Source: Bacteroidota bacterium (GTDB taxonomy: Bacteria > Bacteroidota > Bacteroidia > Bacteroidales > UBA1556). From it: 11,291 nucleotides of DNA. Positions within the stretch are counted from its first letter, which is position 1; each line of letters opens with the position of its first letter. The stretch covers positions 1 to 11,291 of the forward strand of contig QMPB01000089.1 in assembly GCA_003648395.1 (NCBI GenBank). Direction: 5' to 3'. The position numbers and the translations under genes are program-made. Shown piece by piece: positions 1-7,619 of this stretch. The notes below the pieces were generated by a model. It worked only from the letters and a program-made list of their open reading frames with translations. It searched no databases and had not been told where the DNA came from.

Positions 1-1500
1 AGCTTTTTGCAATTCTAAAGCTTTAGCTTCGGTAGCTTTTACTTCATTAAACATTTGTTGTTGCATTGGATTCCAAACGGCATCAACATCTTTATGCATA
101 TCGCCCCAACGTTGTGCTGTTAGAGTACCTAATCTGTTAAATGCCCACCAAGCTGACTCTCTAGTATAACCATTTTCTCTGCCAGGAGTAGCATACGATT
201 TGGGAAGAGCTGTAATAGAACAATACACAGGAATATATATTGAGGAAGCAATATTATCCTCTGCTAACCAAAGTTTGCCACCAATTGCATCTGGCAGCCA
301 ATCTCTTGATTGTGTTATAGTTCCATACATTGTATACCAACGGGCAATTGTTCTTTCCCCTAAAAATTGAATATGACCAGTTTTTTTATCTTGATGAAAC
401 CATCCACCATTAACCTTATTTACTTCCAATTGCTCATAAGGCATAAATGGGTTTGCCAAAGGAGAAATAACTTGTTTACCTTCTTTATTAGTTGCAGTAA
501 TTGTTCTTCTCATATCATAAGGTGTTCCTTGATAATAATCCTTGAAAAGGCTAATCATTTTAGCAACAGTTATTTTCTCATCAGGTTTTACAGAAAATGG
601 ATAATCCTGAGCTGTAGGGCTAAGATTTAGTGAAGGCGCAACAAGGCTTAATATTCTCCATTCTCTACGACGAGCAGCTACAGACTCTCTACTATGAGGA
701 GCATACACATATTTAAAACTAAACTCGATACCACTTTTCTTATTCCAAAATCCCATTTTCTCCGCTATAGAATAAATATTTTTTGAAGCCATGAAATAAT
801 CTTTATTCTTTAAGTCTATCTTACCTATTGTACTAGCATTTGCATTAACACCAACATGATCATCAGGTACTCTTTGAGCCACCCAAACAGCTCCTACATT
901 TCCTTTTCCTGATCCTACTACCTCAAAATGCCAAACTTCTTTGGTGTCTGCAATAGTTAGTAACTCACCATAATCACTCCAACCATATTTCATTAATAAA
1001 TCATCAGCCATTTTTATTGCCTCTCTTGCAGTAGTCGTTCTTTCCAACATAAGTTGTACAAGTCTTTGACAATCAATCATTCCTTTGTCCGACTGTAGAG
1101 TATCTCTTCCTCCAAAGGTAGATTCACCAATTGCAAGTTGATGTTCATTAATTGATGGATAGGCAGTATTCAGAAAAGCATAAGTATGTTTTATTTGTGG
1201 TATTTCACCAATTTTATTATGAGCATAAATAGGCATCGCCTTGGTATTATCCTGCACCCTTTTATACATTGGAGTCATGCTTCCTTCTGGCCAGTCTTTA
1301 GCCGCAACCATTTGCATCCACGAACGAGTCCGGTGACTATCGTCAGTATGCGATGTCATTACTGAGCCATCATACGAAGCTGCTTTTCCAACAGTAATAC
1401 TTGTGCAACCCTCTGGTACTCCGCCTTTCCAGTCTGTTTTATCTTGTGCAAATAAATAATTTGTTGATACAATTAGTAATGTTATTAGTAGTGCTTTCAT
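1..1500 (-). CDS. Secreted C69-family dipeptidase (3' end outside window)
   Basis: Probable peptidase of family C69, Ntn-hydrolases that cleave dipeptides. The frame is open for 500 codons from the ATG at 1500-1498 to the window edge, so the C-terminus is missing; family members are usually somewhat over 500 residues. Residues 1-18 form a signal peptide (MKALLITLLIVSTNYLFA, then Q), so the enzyme should act in the periplasm or outside. The family signature follows: EGCTSITVGKAASYDGS, with the likely nucleophile Cys32. Because Cys32 lies 13 residues after the predicted cleavage site, a further removal of residues would be needed to expose it as the N-terminal nucleophile; this is inference. 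Later segments such as ESAWWAFNRLGTLTAQRW also fit the family. It lies 78 bases downstream of the DUF3109 gene on the same strand, with a short repeat array just before its start. I see no -7 box of its own, so it may be co-transcribed. Confidence 0.88.
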   Translation of the reverse strand, partial: MKALLITLLIVSTNYLFAQDKTDWKGGVPEGCTSITVGKAASYDGSVMTSHTDDSHRTRSWMQMVAAKDWPEGSMTPMYKRVQDNTKAMPIYAHNKIGEIPQIKHTYAFLNTAYPSINEHQLAIGESTFGGRDTLQSDKGMIDCQRLVQLMLERTTTAREAIKMADDLLMKYGWSDYGELLTIADTKEVWHFEVVGSGKGNVGAVWVAQRVPDDHVGVNANASTIGKIDLKNKDYFMASKNIYSIAEKMGFWNKKSGIEFSFKYVYAPHSRESVAARRREWRILSLVAPSLNLSPTAQDYPFSVKPDEKITVAKMISLFKDYYQGTPYDMRRTITATNKEGKQVISPLANPFMPYEQLEVNKVNGGWFHQDKKTGHIQFLGERTIARWYTMYGTITQSRDWLPDAIGGKLWLAEDNIASSIYIPVYCSITALPKSYATPGRENGYTRESAWWAFNRLGTLTAQRWGDMHKDVDAVWNPMQQQMFNEVKATEAKALELQKA

Positions 1501-1513
1501 GTGATAATTGGTT

Positions 1514-1553
1514 ATTTGTTGATTCGAGTATTTGTTGATTTGTTGATTTGTTT
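1514..1553. repeat. Period-8 tandem repeat before the dipeptidase gene
   Basis: On the plus strand ATTTGTTG occurs at 1530-1537 and 1538-1545, followed by ATTTGTT at 1546-1552. A further copy, ATTTGTTGATT, lies at 1514-1524. The array begins 14 bases upstream of the ATG of the dipeptidase gene (minus strand), so it would fall in its leader or promoter. Next to it, 1560-1583 holds three imperfect copies of a CCTAY motif. No protein-coding role is visible. Confidence 0.75.
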
Positions 1554-1578
1554 CTTGTTCCTACAGACTGCCTATCGC

Positions 1579-2163
1579 CTACTTATTAAGTACTTCATCA
1601 TAAATTCCTGAGGCAATTTCATCTTCAAGAGTTTTATACCATGCTTCACCATATTTTCTAATTAATGGTTCTTTCAGCATTTTATAAACAGGCACACCTA
1701 ATTTTTTACCATATTTTAATGCAGAATTACATACTGGCCATTCATGGTAGTTTACAGCATCAAAATCAGCATACTCAGTAATTCTTATTGGATATAAATG
1801 ACAAGAGATTGGCTTTCTATATTTAATTTTACCTTCTAAAAAAGCTTTCTCAATGGCACAATATGCTATTTCATTCTCAAAATAAACGAATGCACATTCA
1901 TTATCATTGACAAGAGCAGTAACGTAATCGCCCTCCATACCATAATCGAAAACTCCATTACGGTCAACCACTTCTATTCCCTCAGGTCGCATATATGGAA
2001 TCACCTCATCAAGAGCATCTTCTAGCTCTGAAATTTCATATTCTTCCAATGGCGCGCCCTCATCTCCCTGTACGCAACAGTCTCCTTTACATGCTTTCAA
2101 ATCGCATACAAATTGTACTTTTATTACATCCTCCGAAATTATGGTATTGTCTATAGATATCAT
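1579..2163 (-). CDS. DUF3109 family cysteine-rich protein
   Basis: Matches the DUF3109 family, a conserved protein of unknown function common in Bacteroidota. With the start at 2163 it has 194 residues. The N-terminus MISIDNTIISEDVI resembles the usual family start, followed by FVCDLKACKGDCCVQGDEGAPLEE. Cysteines are at 20, 25, 29, 30, 90, 102, 121 and 145, with the blocks ECAFVYF, YCAIEKAFLEGK, KPISCHLYPIRI and EWPVCN. Eight cysteines in CxxxxCxxxCC and scattered positions suggest a metal or Fe-S site, as proposed for related cysteine-rich (YkgJ-like) proteins; the metal is not known. The frame stays open upstream to an ATG at 2232, but those 23 residues do not resemble the family, and a TATCTTTG promoter box lies inside that extension at 2168-2175. 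The start at 2163 is therefore preferred. No signal peptide, so cytoplasmic. Confidence 0.9.
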   Translation of the reverse strand: MISIDNTIISEDVIKVQFVCDLKACKGDCCVQGDEGAPLEEYEISELEDALDEVIPYMRPEGIEVVDRNGVFDYGMEGDYVTALVNDNECAFVYFENEIAYCAIEKAFLEGKIKYRKPISCHLYPIRITEYADFDAVNYHEWPVCNSALKYGKKLGVPVYKMLKEPLIRKYGEAWYKTLEDEIASGIYDEVLNK

Positions 2164-2167
2164 CTGG

Positions 2168-2175
2168 CAAAGATA
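2168..2175 (-). promoter_or_regulatory. -7 promoter box for the DUF3109 gene
   Basis: The minus strand reads TATCTTTG, a perfect match to the Bacteroidota consensus TAnnTTTG. Its last G is four bases before the ATG at 2163, so transcription would begin at or very near the start codon, giving a leaderless or nearly leaderless mRNA. No clear TTG -33 box is visible at the usual spacing. Confidence 0.6.
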
Positions 2176-2451
2176 GGGATAGATAATTAAAAAGTTGCAT
2201 TTAATACCATGAATTTCTATTGGTAGGTTCAACTAGTAAATGCGACATTTTGGTTTATATAATTATTAAATAATTTGAAAGGTTTTTCGAATTTTAAATT
2301 TTTCCTTGGACTTTTATTTATCTTCCTTTGTATTTTCCTAAGATTTAATGTGTTATATTCATTAATAATTGCTCTTTTTAATTAAAAACTAGGGCTAAAT
2401 AAAGTTCAGATATACCCTCTAAACCAATGTATATATATTCCTATTTTATTG

Positions 2452-2459
2452 TATCTTTG
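2452..2459 (+). promoter_or_regulatory. -7 promoter box for the PPTase-GGGP synthase-ptpA genes
   Basis: TATCTTTG matches TAnnTTTG exactly and is followed by C. The ATG at 2468 begins nine bases after the final G, so the leader would be only a few bases. A good TTG -33 box is not seen. No similar box was seen before the next two genes, which fits one transcript from here. Confidence 0.6.
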
Positions 2460-2467
2460 CTTCTCTT

Positions 2468-3148
2468 ATGCCGATAATATATCAGAAAAATATAAACAAT
2501 CGTGAAATCCTCGGAGTATGGAAAATAACCGAGAGCGTTGATGAATTATTAACAATGGTTGATTTTTCTGAAGATGATCATGCTATATTTGAAAAGTTTA
2601 AAATTAAAGCCAGACAAGCTCATTGGCTCAGTTATCGATTAATGATTAGACAACTGATGGGTAATGAATGTGATTGCGACTTTTATTATGATGAGCATGG
2701 TAAATTGCAATTTAAAAATATTAACTACTCTATTTCTGTTACTCATAGTGGTTTATATTCTGGAGTAATTATTAGTAGCACGCATTATGTTGGCATTGAC
2801 ATAGAAAAACTTGGTAACAGAATTAATCTTCTAGCAGACAAATTTTTATCTCAAGAAGAAAAGTCTTTTTTACCTACTGAGCAGCAACATAGATATTTAA
2901 CTGTACTTTGGAGTGCAAAAGAGGCTCTGTATAAACTTTTTGGAAAATCAAATCTAATATTTGACTCCAACATTATTTTATCTCCTTTTGAACTTCAAAA
3001 GATAGGCACTATAAAAGGTCGTATTTCAATTGGTGAAATTAATAAAGAGTATGAACTCGCTTACGAATTCTCTGATAGTGAAGACTATATACTAGTATAT
3101 TGTGTTGATAAATCTATGAGAATACTATCAAAAACTAGCCAATTATGA
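2468..3148 (+). CDS. 4'-phosphopantetheinyl transferase (Sfp superfamily)
   Basis: Transfers the 4'-phosphopantetheine arm of coenzyme A to a serine of acyl- or peptidyl-carrier proteins. The 226-residue length fits the Sfp-like class. The two signature motifs are present: VGIDIEKL (Asp111, Glu113, Mg-binding) and WSAKEALYKLFG (Trp148 to Gly159, with Lys151, Glu152 and Lys156). The spacing of about 40 residues between them is typical. The block SVTHSGLYSGVII, about 20 residues earlier, is also conserved in the family (SxSHS-like). There is no signal peptide, so it is cytoplasmic. Its stop overlaps the next gene's ATG by four bases (ATGA), implying translational coupling with the GGGP synthase. 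No polyketide or non-ribosomal peptide genes are nearby, so its substrate is not shown by the window; fatty-acid ACP is possible. Confidence 0.93.
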   Translation: MPIIYQKNINNREILGVWKITESVDELLTMVDFSEDDHAIFEKFKIKARQAHWLSYRLMIRQLMGNECDCDFYYDEHGKLQFKNINYSISVTHSGLYSGVIISSTHYVGIDIEKLGNRINLLADKFLSQEEKSFLPTEQQHRYLTVLWSAKEALYKLFGKSNLIFDSNIILSPFELQKIGTIKGRISIGEINKEYELAYEFSDSEDYILVYCVDKSMRILSKTSQL

Positions 3149-3873
3149 TTCTTTTATCTAGTTTTAAAAATTTCCAAAAGAAAAAAATTGCCCAACTTAT
3201 CGACCCTGATAAATTAGTTGAATCAAAATTAAGATTACAAATACAAGCTGCCGAAAAAGCAAAAGTAGATTATATTTTCATGGGTGGCAGTCTAATTTCT
3301 AATAATGGAATTGATTTAAGTATGAAAATTATCAAGGAATTAACAAATATTCCTGTGATAATATTTCCTGGTAATGTTACTCACCTTCACGATGATGCAG
3401 ATGCTGTTCTTTTTTTGAGTTTAATTAGTGGTAGAAATCCTGATTTACTTATTGGTAACCATATTCATGTAGCTACTACACTTAAAAGAAAAGGTATAGA
3501 AACTATTCCTACTGGATATATGCTCATAGAAAGTGGGAAGATAACAAGTGCTCAATATATGAGTAATACTCTACCTATTCCACATGAAAAACCAGATATT
3601 GCTGTTGCTACTGCTGTAGCAGGTGAACTTCTTGGCTTAAAAGCAATATATATGGATGCTGGTAGTGGTGCAGACAAAACCATTAGCGAAAACATGATTC
3701 AGCAAGTGAAATCAAATATTGATATACCATTGATAATTGGTGGTGGTATTAGAACAGCAGAAACAGCTGTAAATATAGCAAAAGCTGGAGCTGATATTAT
3801 TGTTGTAGGTAATGCTGCAGAAGATAACCCAGAATTAATTATTGAAATTTCAGAACGAATTCATAATATATAA
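3145..3873 (+). CDS. Geranylgeranylglyceryl phosphate (GGGP) synthase family protein
   Basis: A (beta/alpha)8-barrel prenyltransferase that joins a polyprenyl diphosphate to sn-glycerol-1-phosphate, forming an ether bond. This is the first committed step of archaeal lipids, but the family is also present in bacteria, with characterised Bacteroidota members in group II. Visible motifs over 242 residues: LIDPDK (Asp20, Asp22; expected Mg/diphosphate site), FMGGS (45-49), FPGNVTHLHDDADAVLFLS, DAGSGA (171-176), IGGGIRT (198-204) and VVGNAAED, the last three forming the phosphate-binding end of the barrel. It is complete and without internal stops. It overlaps the PPTase gene by four bases and is followed 20 bases later by ptpA. 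The prenyl chain length it uses cannot be read from the sequence with confidence. The lipid product in this organism is unknown. Confidence 0.93.
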   Translation: MILLSSFKNFQKKKIAQLIDPDKLVESKLRLQIQAAEKAKVDYIFMGGSLISNNGIDLSMKIIKELTNIPVIIFPGNVTHLHDDADAVLFLSLISGRNPDLLIGNHIHVATTLKRKGIETIPTGYMLIESGKITSAQYMSNTLPIPHEKPDIAVATAVAGELLGLKAIYMDAGSGADKTISENMIQQVKSNIDIPLIIGGGIRTAETAVNIAKAGADIIVVGNAAEDNPELIIEISERIHNI

Positions 3874-3893
3874 ATACCCATAACTCACATAAA

Positions 3894-6035
3894 ATGAAGA
3901 ATCTAATCTTTATGTCAATATTTCTGTTTCTTGGAGTATCTACAATAGCTCAAAAGAAGCAAATCAAGCTTAACTCTGTTTATACCGACAAATCTGTCTA
4001 CCCTATTCGTATGGTTAATCTTCAATGGATGACTGATGAAAATGCCTATACATTTATTGAAGATACAGTACTCATGAAGGGAAGTATAAATTCCAAGATG
4101 GCTGATAAGCCCCTTTTTGACCTTGCTAAATTTAATATTGATATTGCAAAAGCAGGTTTGAAAGGACTAAAGCGGTTTCCAAATTTTGCTTGGCGATCAA
4201 GTAATACCCTAAGTTTTGCTAAGTTTGACTCTTTATATGAATACAATACTAGCAGTGGAAAAACAACAGCACTTTGTTATTACCCAAAAGATGCTGAATA
4301 TCTAAAACTAAATCCAGCAAATTTAAGGCAGGCTGCCTATACTGAAGATAATAACCTATTTGTAGCAGATGGTAAACTAATTATTACAATTACTAATGAT
4401 AAGGATAAAGGTATTGTAAATGGACAAACAGTTTCAAGAAGTGAATTTGGGATTGAAGATGGGATTTTTTGGTCGCCCAAAGGAAACTTTCTTGCATTCT
4501 ACAGAAAGGATGAAACTAAGGTGGGAGAATATCCAATAGTTGATATTGACACTAGAGAAGCAACCGTTAAAATGATAAAATACCCAATGGCGGGTATGAC
4601 CACTGAAGACATAAGTGTTGGAGTATATAATTTAAGTAATAAGAAAACTACTTTCTTGGAGACCAAAGAACTTAAGGAATACTATTTAACAAATGTAAGT
4701 TGGAGTCCCGACGAAAAATATATTTTCATTCAAGTATTAAATCGCGATCAAAATCATATGTGGCTAAACCAGTATGATGCTATTAGTGGTAAGCTAGTTA
4801 AAACACTATTTGAGGAGGAAAATGAAAAATGGGTTGAACCAGAAGAGCCTATTCATTTTCTAAACAACAATAGCAAACAGTTTGTTTTTATGAGTGAACG
4901 TGATGGTTACTATCATGCATATTTGTGTAATACTGATGGTAAAATACTAAAGCAACTTACTAAAGGAGAATGGGTTATTACGAAGTTCATAGGTTTTGAT
5001 AAGAAGAATACTAAAATGTATTTCATGGCAACAAAAGATAGTCCAATTGAGCGTCATCTGTATGTTTTAAATATGAAATCACTTAAAATAAAGAAAGTAA
5101 CTCAAGAGAGTGGAACGCATAGAATAAAGTTAAGCCCTGACAAATCTTATGCAATAGATATTTATTCCAATTATACAAATATTACAAGACAATATCAGCT
5201 AGTTTCAACTGTAAAAGCTAAGAATATAAAAGTTGTTAAGAAAAACAAAGATATATTTAAAGATTTTGAGCTAGGGGAGATGACCATTAGTACTCTTAAA
5301 TCTACAGATGGAACAGATCTATATTATAGGCTCATTAAACCAACAAATTTTGATGCAAGTAAAAAATATCCTGTCATTGTTTATGTATATGGCGGTCCTC
5401 ATGCACAGCTTATTAATAATACTCTCTTAGGTGGTGGTGGATATTTTCTTCAAGCATTAGCTGCTAAAGGTTATGTAGTGTTTACTGTGGACAATAGAGG
5501 TTCTGGAAATCGTGGCTTTGCATTTGAAAGTGGAATTCATCGTCAATTGGGAGTTCTTGAAATGCAGGATCAAATGCAAGGAATAAAATTCTTAAAAACC
5601 CTCAACTATGTTGACACTACAAGAATTGGTGTACATGGGTGGAGTTTTGGTGGTTTCATGACTACTGCATTAATACTTAATCATGCCGATGTGTTTAAAG
5701 TAGGTGTTGCTGGTGGACCAGTTATGGATTGGAAATATTATGAAATAATGTATGGAGAACGCTATATGGATACTCCACAAGAAAATCCTGAAGGTTATAA
5801 AAACTCCTCAAATATTAATAAAGCAAAGAATCTTAAAGGAAAATTATTATTAATTCACGGAACTGTTGACCCTGTTGTTGTTTGGCAACATAGTCAATTA
5901 TTTGTTAAAGAGTGTGTTAAAAATCAAAAACAATTAGACTATTTTATATATCCTGATCATGAACATAATGTAAGAGGTTATGACAGGTTACACTTAGAAA
6001 CTAAAATTGCTAAATATTTTGATGATTACTTATAA
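3894..6035 (+). CDS. ptpA: Prolyl tripeptidyl peptidase (S9B, PtpA-type)
   Basis: Serine exopeptidase of the DPP4 subfamily, expected to release Xaa-Xaa-Pro tripeptides from free N-termini. It has 713 residues, close to Porphyromonas gingivalis PtpA. A signal peptide (MKNLIFMSIFLFLGVSTIA) indicates export. A beta-propeller spans roughly residues 60-450, followed by an alpha/beta-hydrolase domain. The triad is Ser584 in GVHGWSFGGFM, Asp659 in HGTVDPVVVWQHS and His691 in YPDHEHNVRG. Tyr499 in YVYGGPHAQL is the likely oxyanion-hole residue. The DPP4 double-Glu motif is replaced by SEFGIEDG. Glu184 there and Glu617 in KYYEIMYGERY line up, from my memory of the PtpA sequence, with the glutamates that bind the substrate amino group in PtpA (Glu205 and Glu636); this is why I prefer PtpA to DPP4. 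It follows the GGGP synthase gene after 20 bases with no visible terminator. Confidence 0.9.
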   Translation: MKNLIFMSIFLFLGVSTIAQKKQIKLNSVYTDKSVYPIRMVNLQWMTDENAYTFIEDTVLMKGSINSKMADKPLFDLAKFNIDIAKAGLKGLKRFPNFAWRSSNTLSFAKFDSLYEYNTSSGKTTALCYYPKDAEYLKLNPANLRQAAYTEDNNLFVADGKLIITITNDKDKGIVNGQTVSRSEFGIEDGIFWSPKGNFLAFYRKDETKVGEYPIVDIDTREATVKMIKYPMAGMTTEDISVGVYNLSNKKTTFLETKELKEYYLTNVSWSPDEKYIFIQVLNRDQNHMWLNQYDAISGKLVKTLFEEENEKWVEPEEPIHFLNNNSKQFVFMSERDGYYHAYLCNTDGKILKQLTKGEWVITKFIGFDKKNTKMYFMATKDSPIERHLYVLNMKSLKIKKVTQESGTHRIKLSPDKSYAIDIYSNYTNITRQYQLVSTVKAKNIKVVKKNKDIFKDFELGEMTISTLKSTDGTDLYYRLIKPTNFDASKKYPVIVYVYGGPHAQLINNTLLGGGGYFLQALAAKGYVVFTVDNRGSGNRGFAFESGIHRQLGVLEMQDQMQGIKFLKTLNYVDTTRIGVHGWSFGGFMTTALILNHADVFKVGVAGGPVMDWKYYEIMYGERYMDTPQENPEGYKNSSNINKAKNLKGKLLLIHGTVDPVVVWQHSQLFVKECVKNQKQLDYFIYPDHEHNVRGYDRLHLETKIAKYFDDYL

Positions 6036-6102
6036 ATCAAGATTGCTTTATTCTTTTGGTTCAATTTTTGATAAGTAACTTCTTTTACATAAAATCAACA
6101 CT

Positions 6103-7140
6103 ATGAAAACCTTACGTAATTTTATAGCATTTGTCGTTATTTTATTTATTTCTGCACATGCAAATGGTCAGTCTCAGACTAATGATAGCCTAAGTACTGA
6201 TACTGCTTATCAAAACTATATAAACTCTATTGACACTACTTCTTTGGGAAGTGATTTGAGTCTTGAAGCTGTAGCTGAACTTTTTAGAACATCTGAAGAT
6301 TTGGCTGATTTTGAGAAAAGACTTAATGATGCTGATGAAAAAATAAATAATCTTGATTTAAATGGAGATGGTGAAGTAGATTATCTTAGAGTAGTTGACC
6401 ATCAAGATGGAGAATCACATATTATTGTTATTCAAGCAGTAATTGATAAAGATGTTTTTCAAGATGTTGCAAGCATTGATTTAGTGAAAGAAGGTGCTAA
6501 AATAAATATGCAAATCATTGGTGACGAAGAAATCTATGGAACATCATATTATATTGAGCCAGAAGAGCAAGAAAAGGTAGAATCTTATCCTGCTGTTACA
6601 GTTGTATTTCATGTAGGATATTCTCCTTATTATTCACCCTATTATTGGGGATATTATCCTCCATACTATAGCCCTTGGCACAGATATCCTCCACACTATT
6701 ATCACCGTAATATGTATTACCATCATCATGTGCACCATCACCATCATTATCATCATGCACCACATGCTAGATATCCAAATAATAGAAATTCTTATAATAA
6801 CCACTATAGAAAATCAGCACCGAATCACATAAAGCAACCTAGAAGTACTGGAAATACAAGGTCTCAGGCTAAACCACAAACACGTGCAAATAATAAAGCA
6901 CAAGTACAACCCAAAAAGCCATCACAAAAGCCAAACACAAAACCACAGGCACAATCTAAACCTTCGCAAAAACCTAGTGTTAAACCACAAGTTCAACCAA
7001 AACCTTCGCAGAAGCCTAGTGTTAAGCCTCAAGTTCAACCTAAAAAACCAACTACTAAACCACAAGCCAGACCTCAGCAGAAACCACAAGCCAGACCTCA
7101 GGCTAGACCACAGGCAAGACCAGGAGGAAGAAGAAGATAA
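6103..7140 (+). CDS. Exported EF-hand-like protein with His-rich and Lys-Pro-Gln repeat tail
   Basis: I do not know a function for this 345-residue protein. Residues 1-22 look like a signal peptide (hydrophobic FIAFVVILFISAHA, then NGQ). The folded part, about residues 50-160, resembles an uncharacterised Bacteroidota exported family; it contains the calcium-loop-like DLNGDGEVDYLR (Asp85, Asn87, Asp89, Asp93), then HIIVIQAVIDKDVFQDVASI and a YYIEPEE block. A Tyr/Pro-rich segment (about 170-205) leads to a His cluster at 207-221 (HHHVHHHHHYHHAPH). The remaining tail is basic and low in complexity, with repeated KPQ, QPK and KPSQKPSVKPQVQP units, ending in GGRRR. The tail could bind metals, peptidoglycan, polyanions or the outer membrane; none is shown. 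It stands 67 bases after ptpA, and rbfA follows after 17 bases, so rbfA may be co-transcribed with it. Confidence 0.85.
   Translation: MKTLRNFIAFVVILFISAHANGQSQTNDSLSTDTAYQNYINSIDTTSLGSDLSLEAVAELFRTSEDLADFEKRLNDADEKINNLDLNGDGEVDYLRVVDHQDGESHIIVIQAVIDKDVFQDVASIDLVKEGAKINMQIIGDEEIYGTSYYIEPEEQEKVESYPAVTVVFHVGYSPYYSPYYWGYYPPYYSPWHRYPPHYYHRNMYYHHHVHHHHHYHHAPHARYPNNRNSYNNHYRKSAPNHIKQPRSTGNTRSQAKPQTRANNKAQVQPKKPSQKPNTKPQAQSKPSQKPSVKPQVQPKPSQKPSVKPQVQPKKPTTKPQARPQQKPQARPQARPQARPGGRRR
6958..7041 (+). repeat. Two tandem 42-base coding repeats
   Basis: Two adjacent 42-base units (6958-6999 and 7000-7041) each encode KPSQKPSVKPQVQP. They differ at only a few, mostly third-codon, positions, which suggests duplication followed by drift under protein-level constraint. 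Shorter degenerate units (KPQARPQ-like) continue to about 7125. Confidence 0.9.
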
Positions 7141-7157
7141 TTAATAAATATTAAATA

Positions 7158-7502
7158 ATGGAATCAGCTAGACAACAAAAAATAAATAAATTACTTCAAA
7201 AGGATTTAGGAGTAATATTTCAATTAGAAAGTAGAGATATACTTGGAACAGGAGCTATGATTACTGTTACTAAGGTAAATATCAGTAGAGATTTATCTGT
7301 TGCTCATGTATATTTAAGTTTATTTGCAGTAAACGACAAAGAAATTCTCCTTAAACAAATTCAAAGAAAGACTTCGGCTTTTAGAAATCTACTTGGAAAA
7401 AAAATTAGGCATCAGCTTCGTGTAGTTCCCGAATTACTTTTCGAGATTGACGATTCTCTAGATTATATAGAGAATATTGATAATCTATTGAAACAGGATT
7501 AG
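7158..7502 (+). CDS. rbfA: Ribosome-binding factor A
   Basis: Assists late maturation of the 30S subunit and 16S rRNA 5' end, and is associated with cold adaptation in other bacteria. The 114-residue length is normal. The small KH-like fold is recognisable: N-terminal ARQQKINKLLQKDLGVIFQ, central MITVTKVNISRDLSVAHVYLS, and the C-terminal signature RNLLGKKIRHQLRVVPELLF followed by EIDDSLDYIENIDNLL. The start at 7158 gives the usual N-terminus; the leader is AT-rich without a Shine-Dalgarno sequence, as usual in this phylum. It lies 17 bases after the repeat-tailed protein gene, so it may share its transcript. A fresh promoter box for the next gene lies downstream. Confidence 0.95.
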   Translation: MESARQQKINKLLQKDLGVIFQLESRDILGTGAMITVTKVNISRDLSVAHVYLSLFAVNDKEILLKQIQRKTSAFRNLLGKKIRHQLRVVPELLFEIDDSLDYIENIDNLLKQD

Positions 7503-7577
7503 AACCTATATTTAGCAGTGTAATAATACAAATTTAGCAAAGGTCAAATAAGCAGATTTTACAAGTGCAAAATTTAT

Positions 7578-7585
7578 TACTTTTG
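7578..7585 (+). promoter_or_regulatory. -7 promoter box for the methyltransferase gene
   Basis: TACTTTTG fits TAnnTTTG and is followed by CG, a common context in Bacteroidota. The ATG at 7620 is 34 bases after the final G, leaving a leader of about 30 bases. The -33 element is not clear. Confidence 0.55.
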
Positions 7586-7619
7586 CGTTTTTTCTATTCA
7601 ACATCAGACAAATAATAAT

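Larger units (their letters stand above)
2164..2467. other. Divergent intergenic region
   Basis: This 304-base, very AT-rich gap separates the minus-strand DUF3109 gene from the plus-strand PPTase gene. It holds a TATCTTTG box at each end, one for each direction. I see no convincing small gene, RNA gene or long hairpin in the middle; only A/T tracts. Confidence 0.7.

Noticed and set aside
367..630. Plus-strand open frame opposite the C69 dipeptidase
   Set aside because: The dipeptidase frame is continuous and carries family motifs on both sides; the plus frame has no support.
2164..2232. N-terminal extension of the DUF3109 protein to the ATG at 2232
   Set aside because: The extension does not resemble the family, and a perfect promoter box for this strand lies inside it.
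6036..6072. Possible terminator after ptpA (ATCAAGATTG with CAATTTTTGAT)
   Set aside because: The stem is AT-rich with a mismatch or bulge and a long loop, and no T-run follows, so it is too weak to call.
6884..7144. Open frame of 86 codons within the repeat tail
   Set aside because: It is the +1-shifted reading of the same low-complexity repeats, lies inside a clear gene with a signal peptide, and has no family resemblance.
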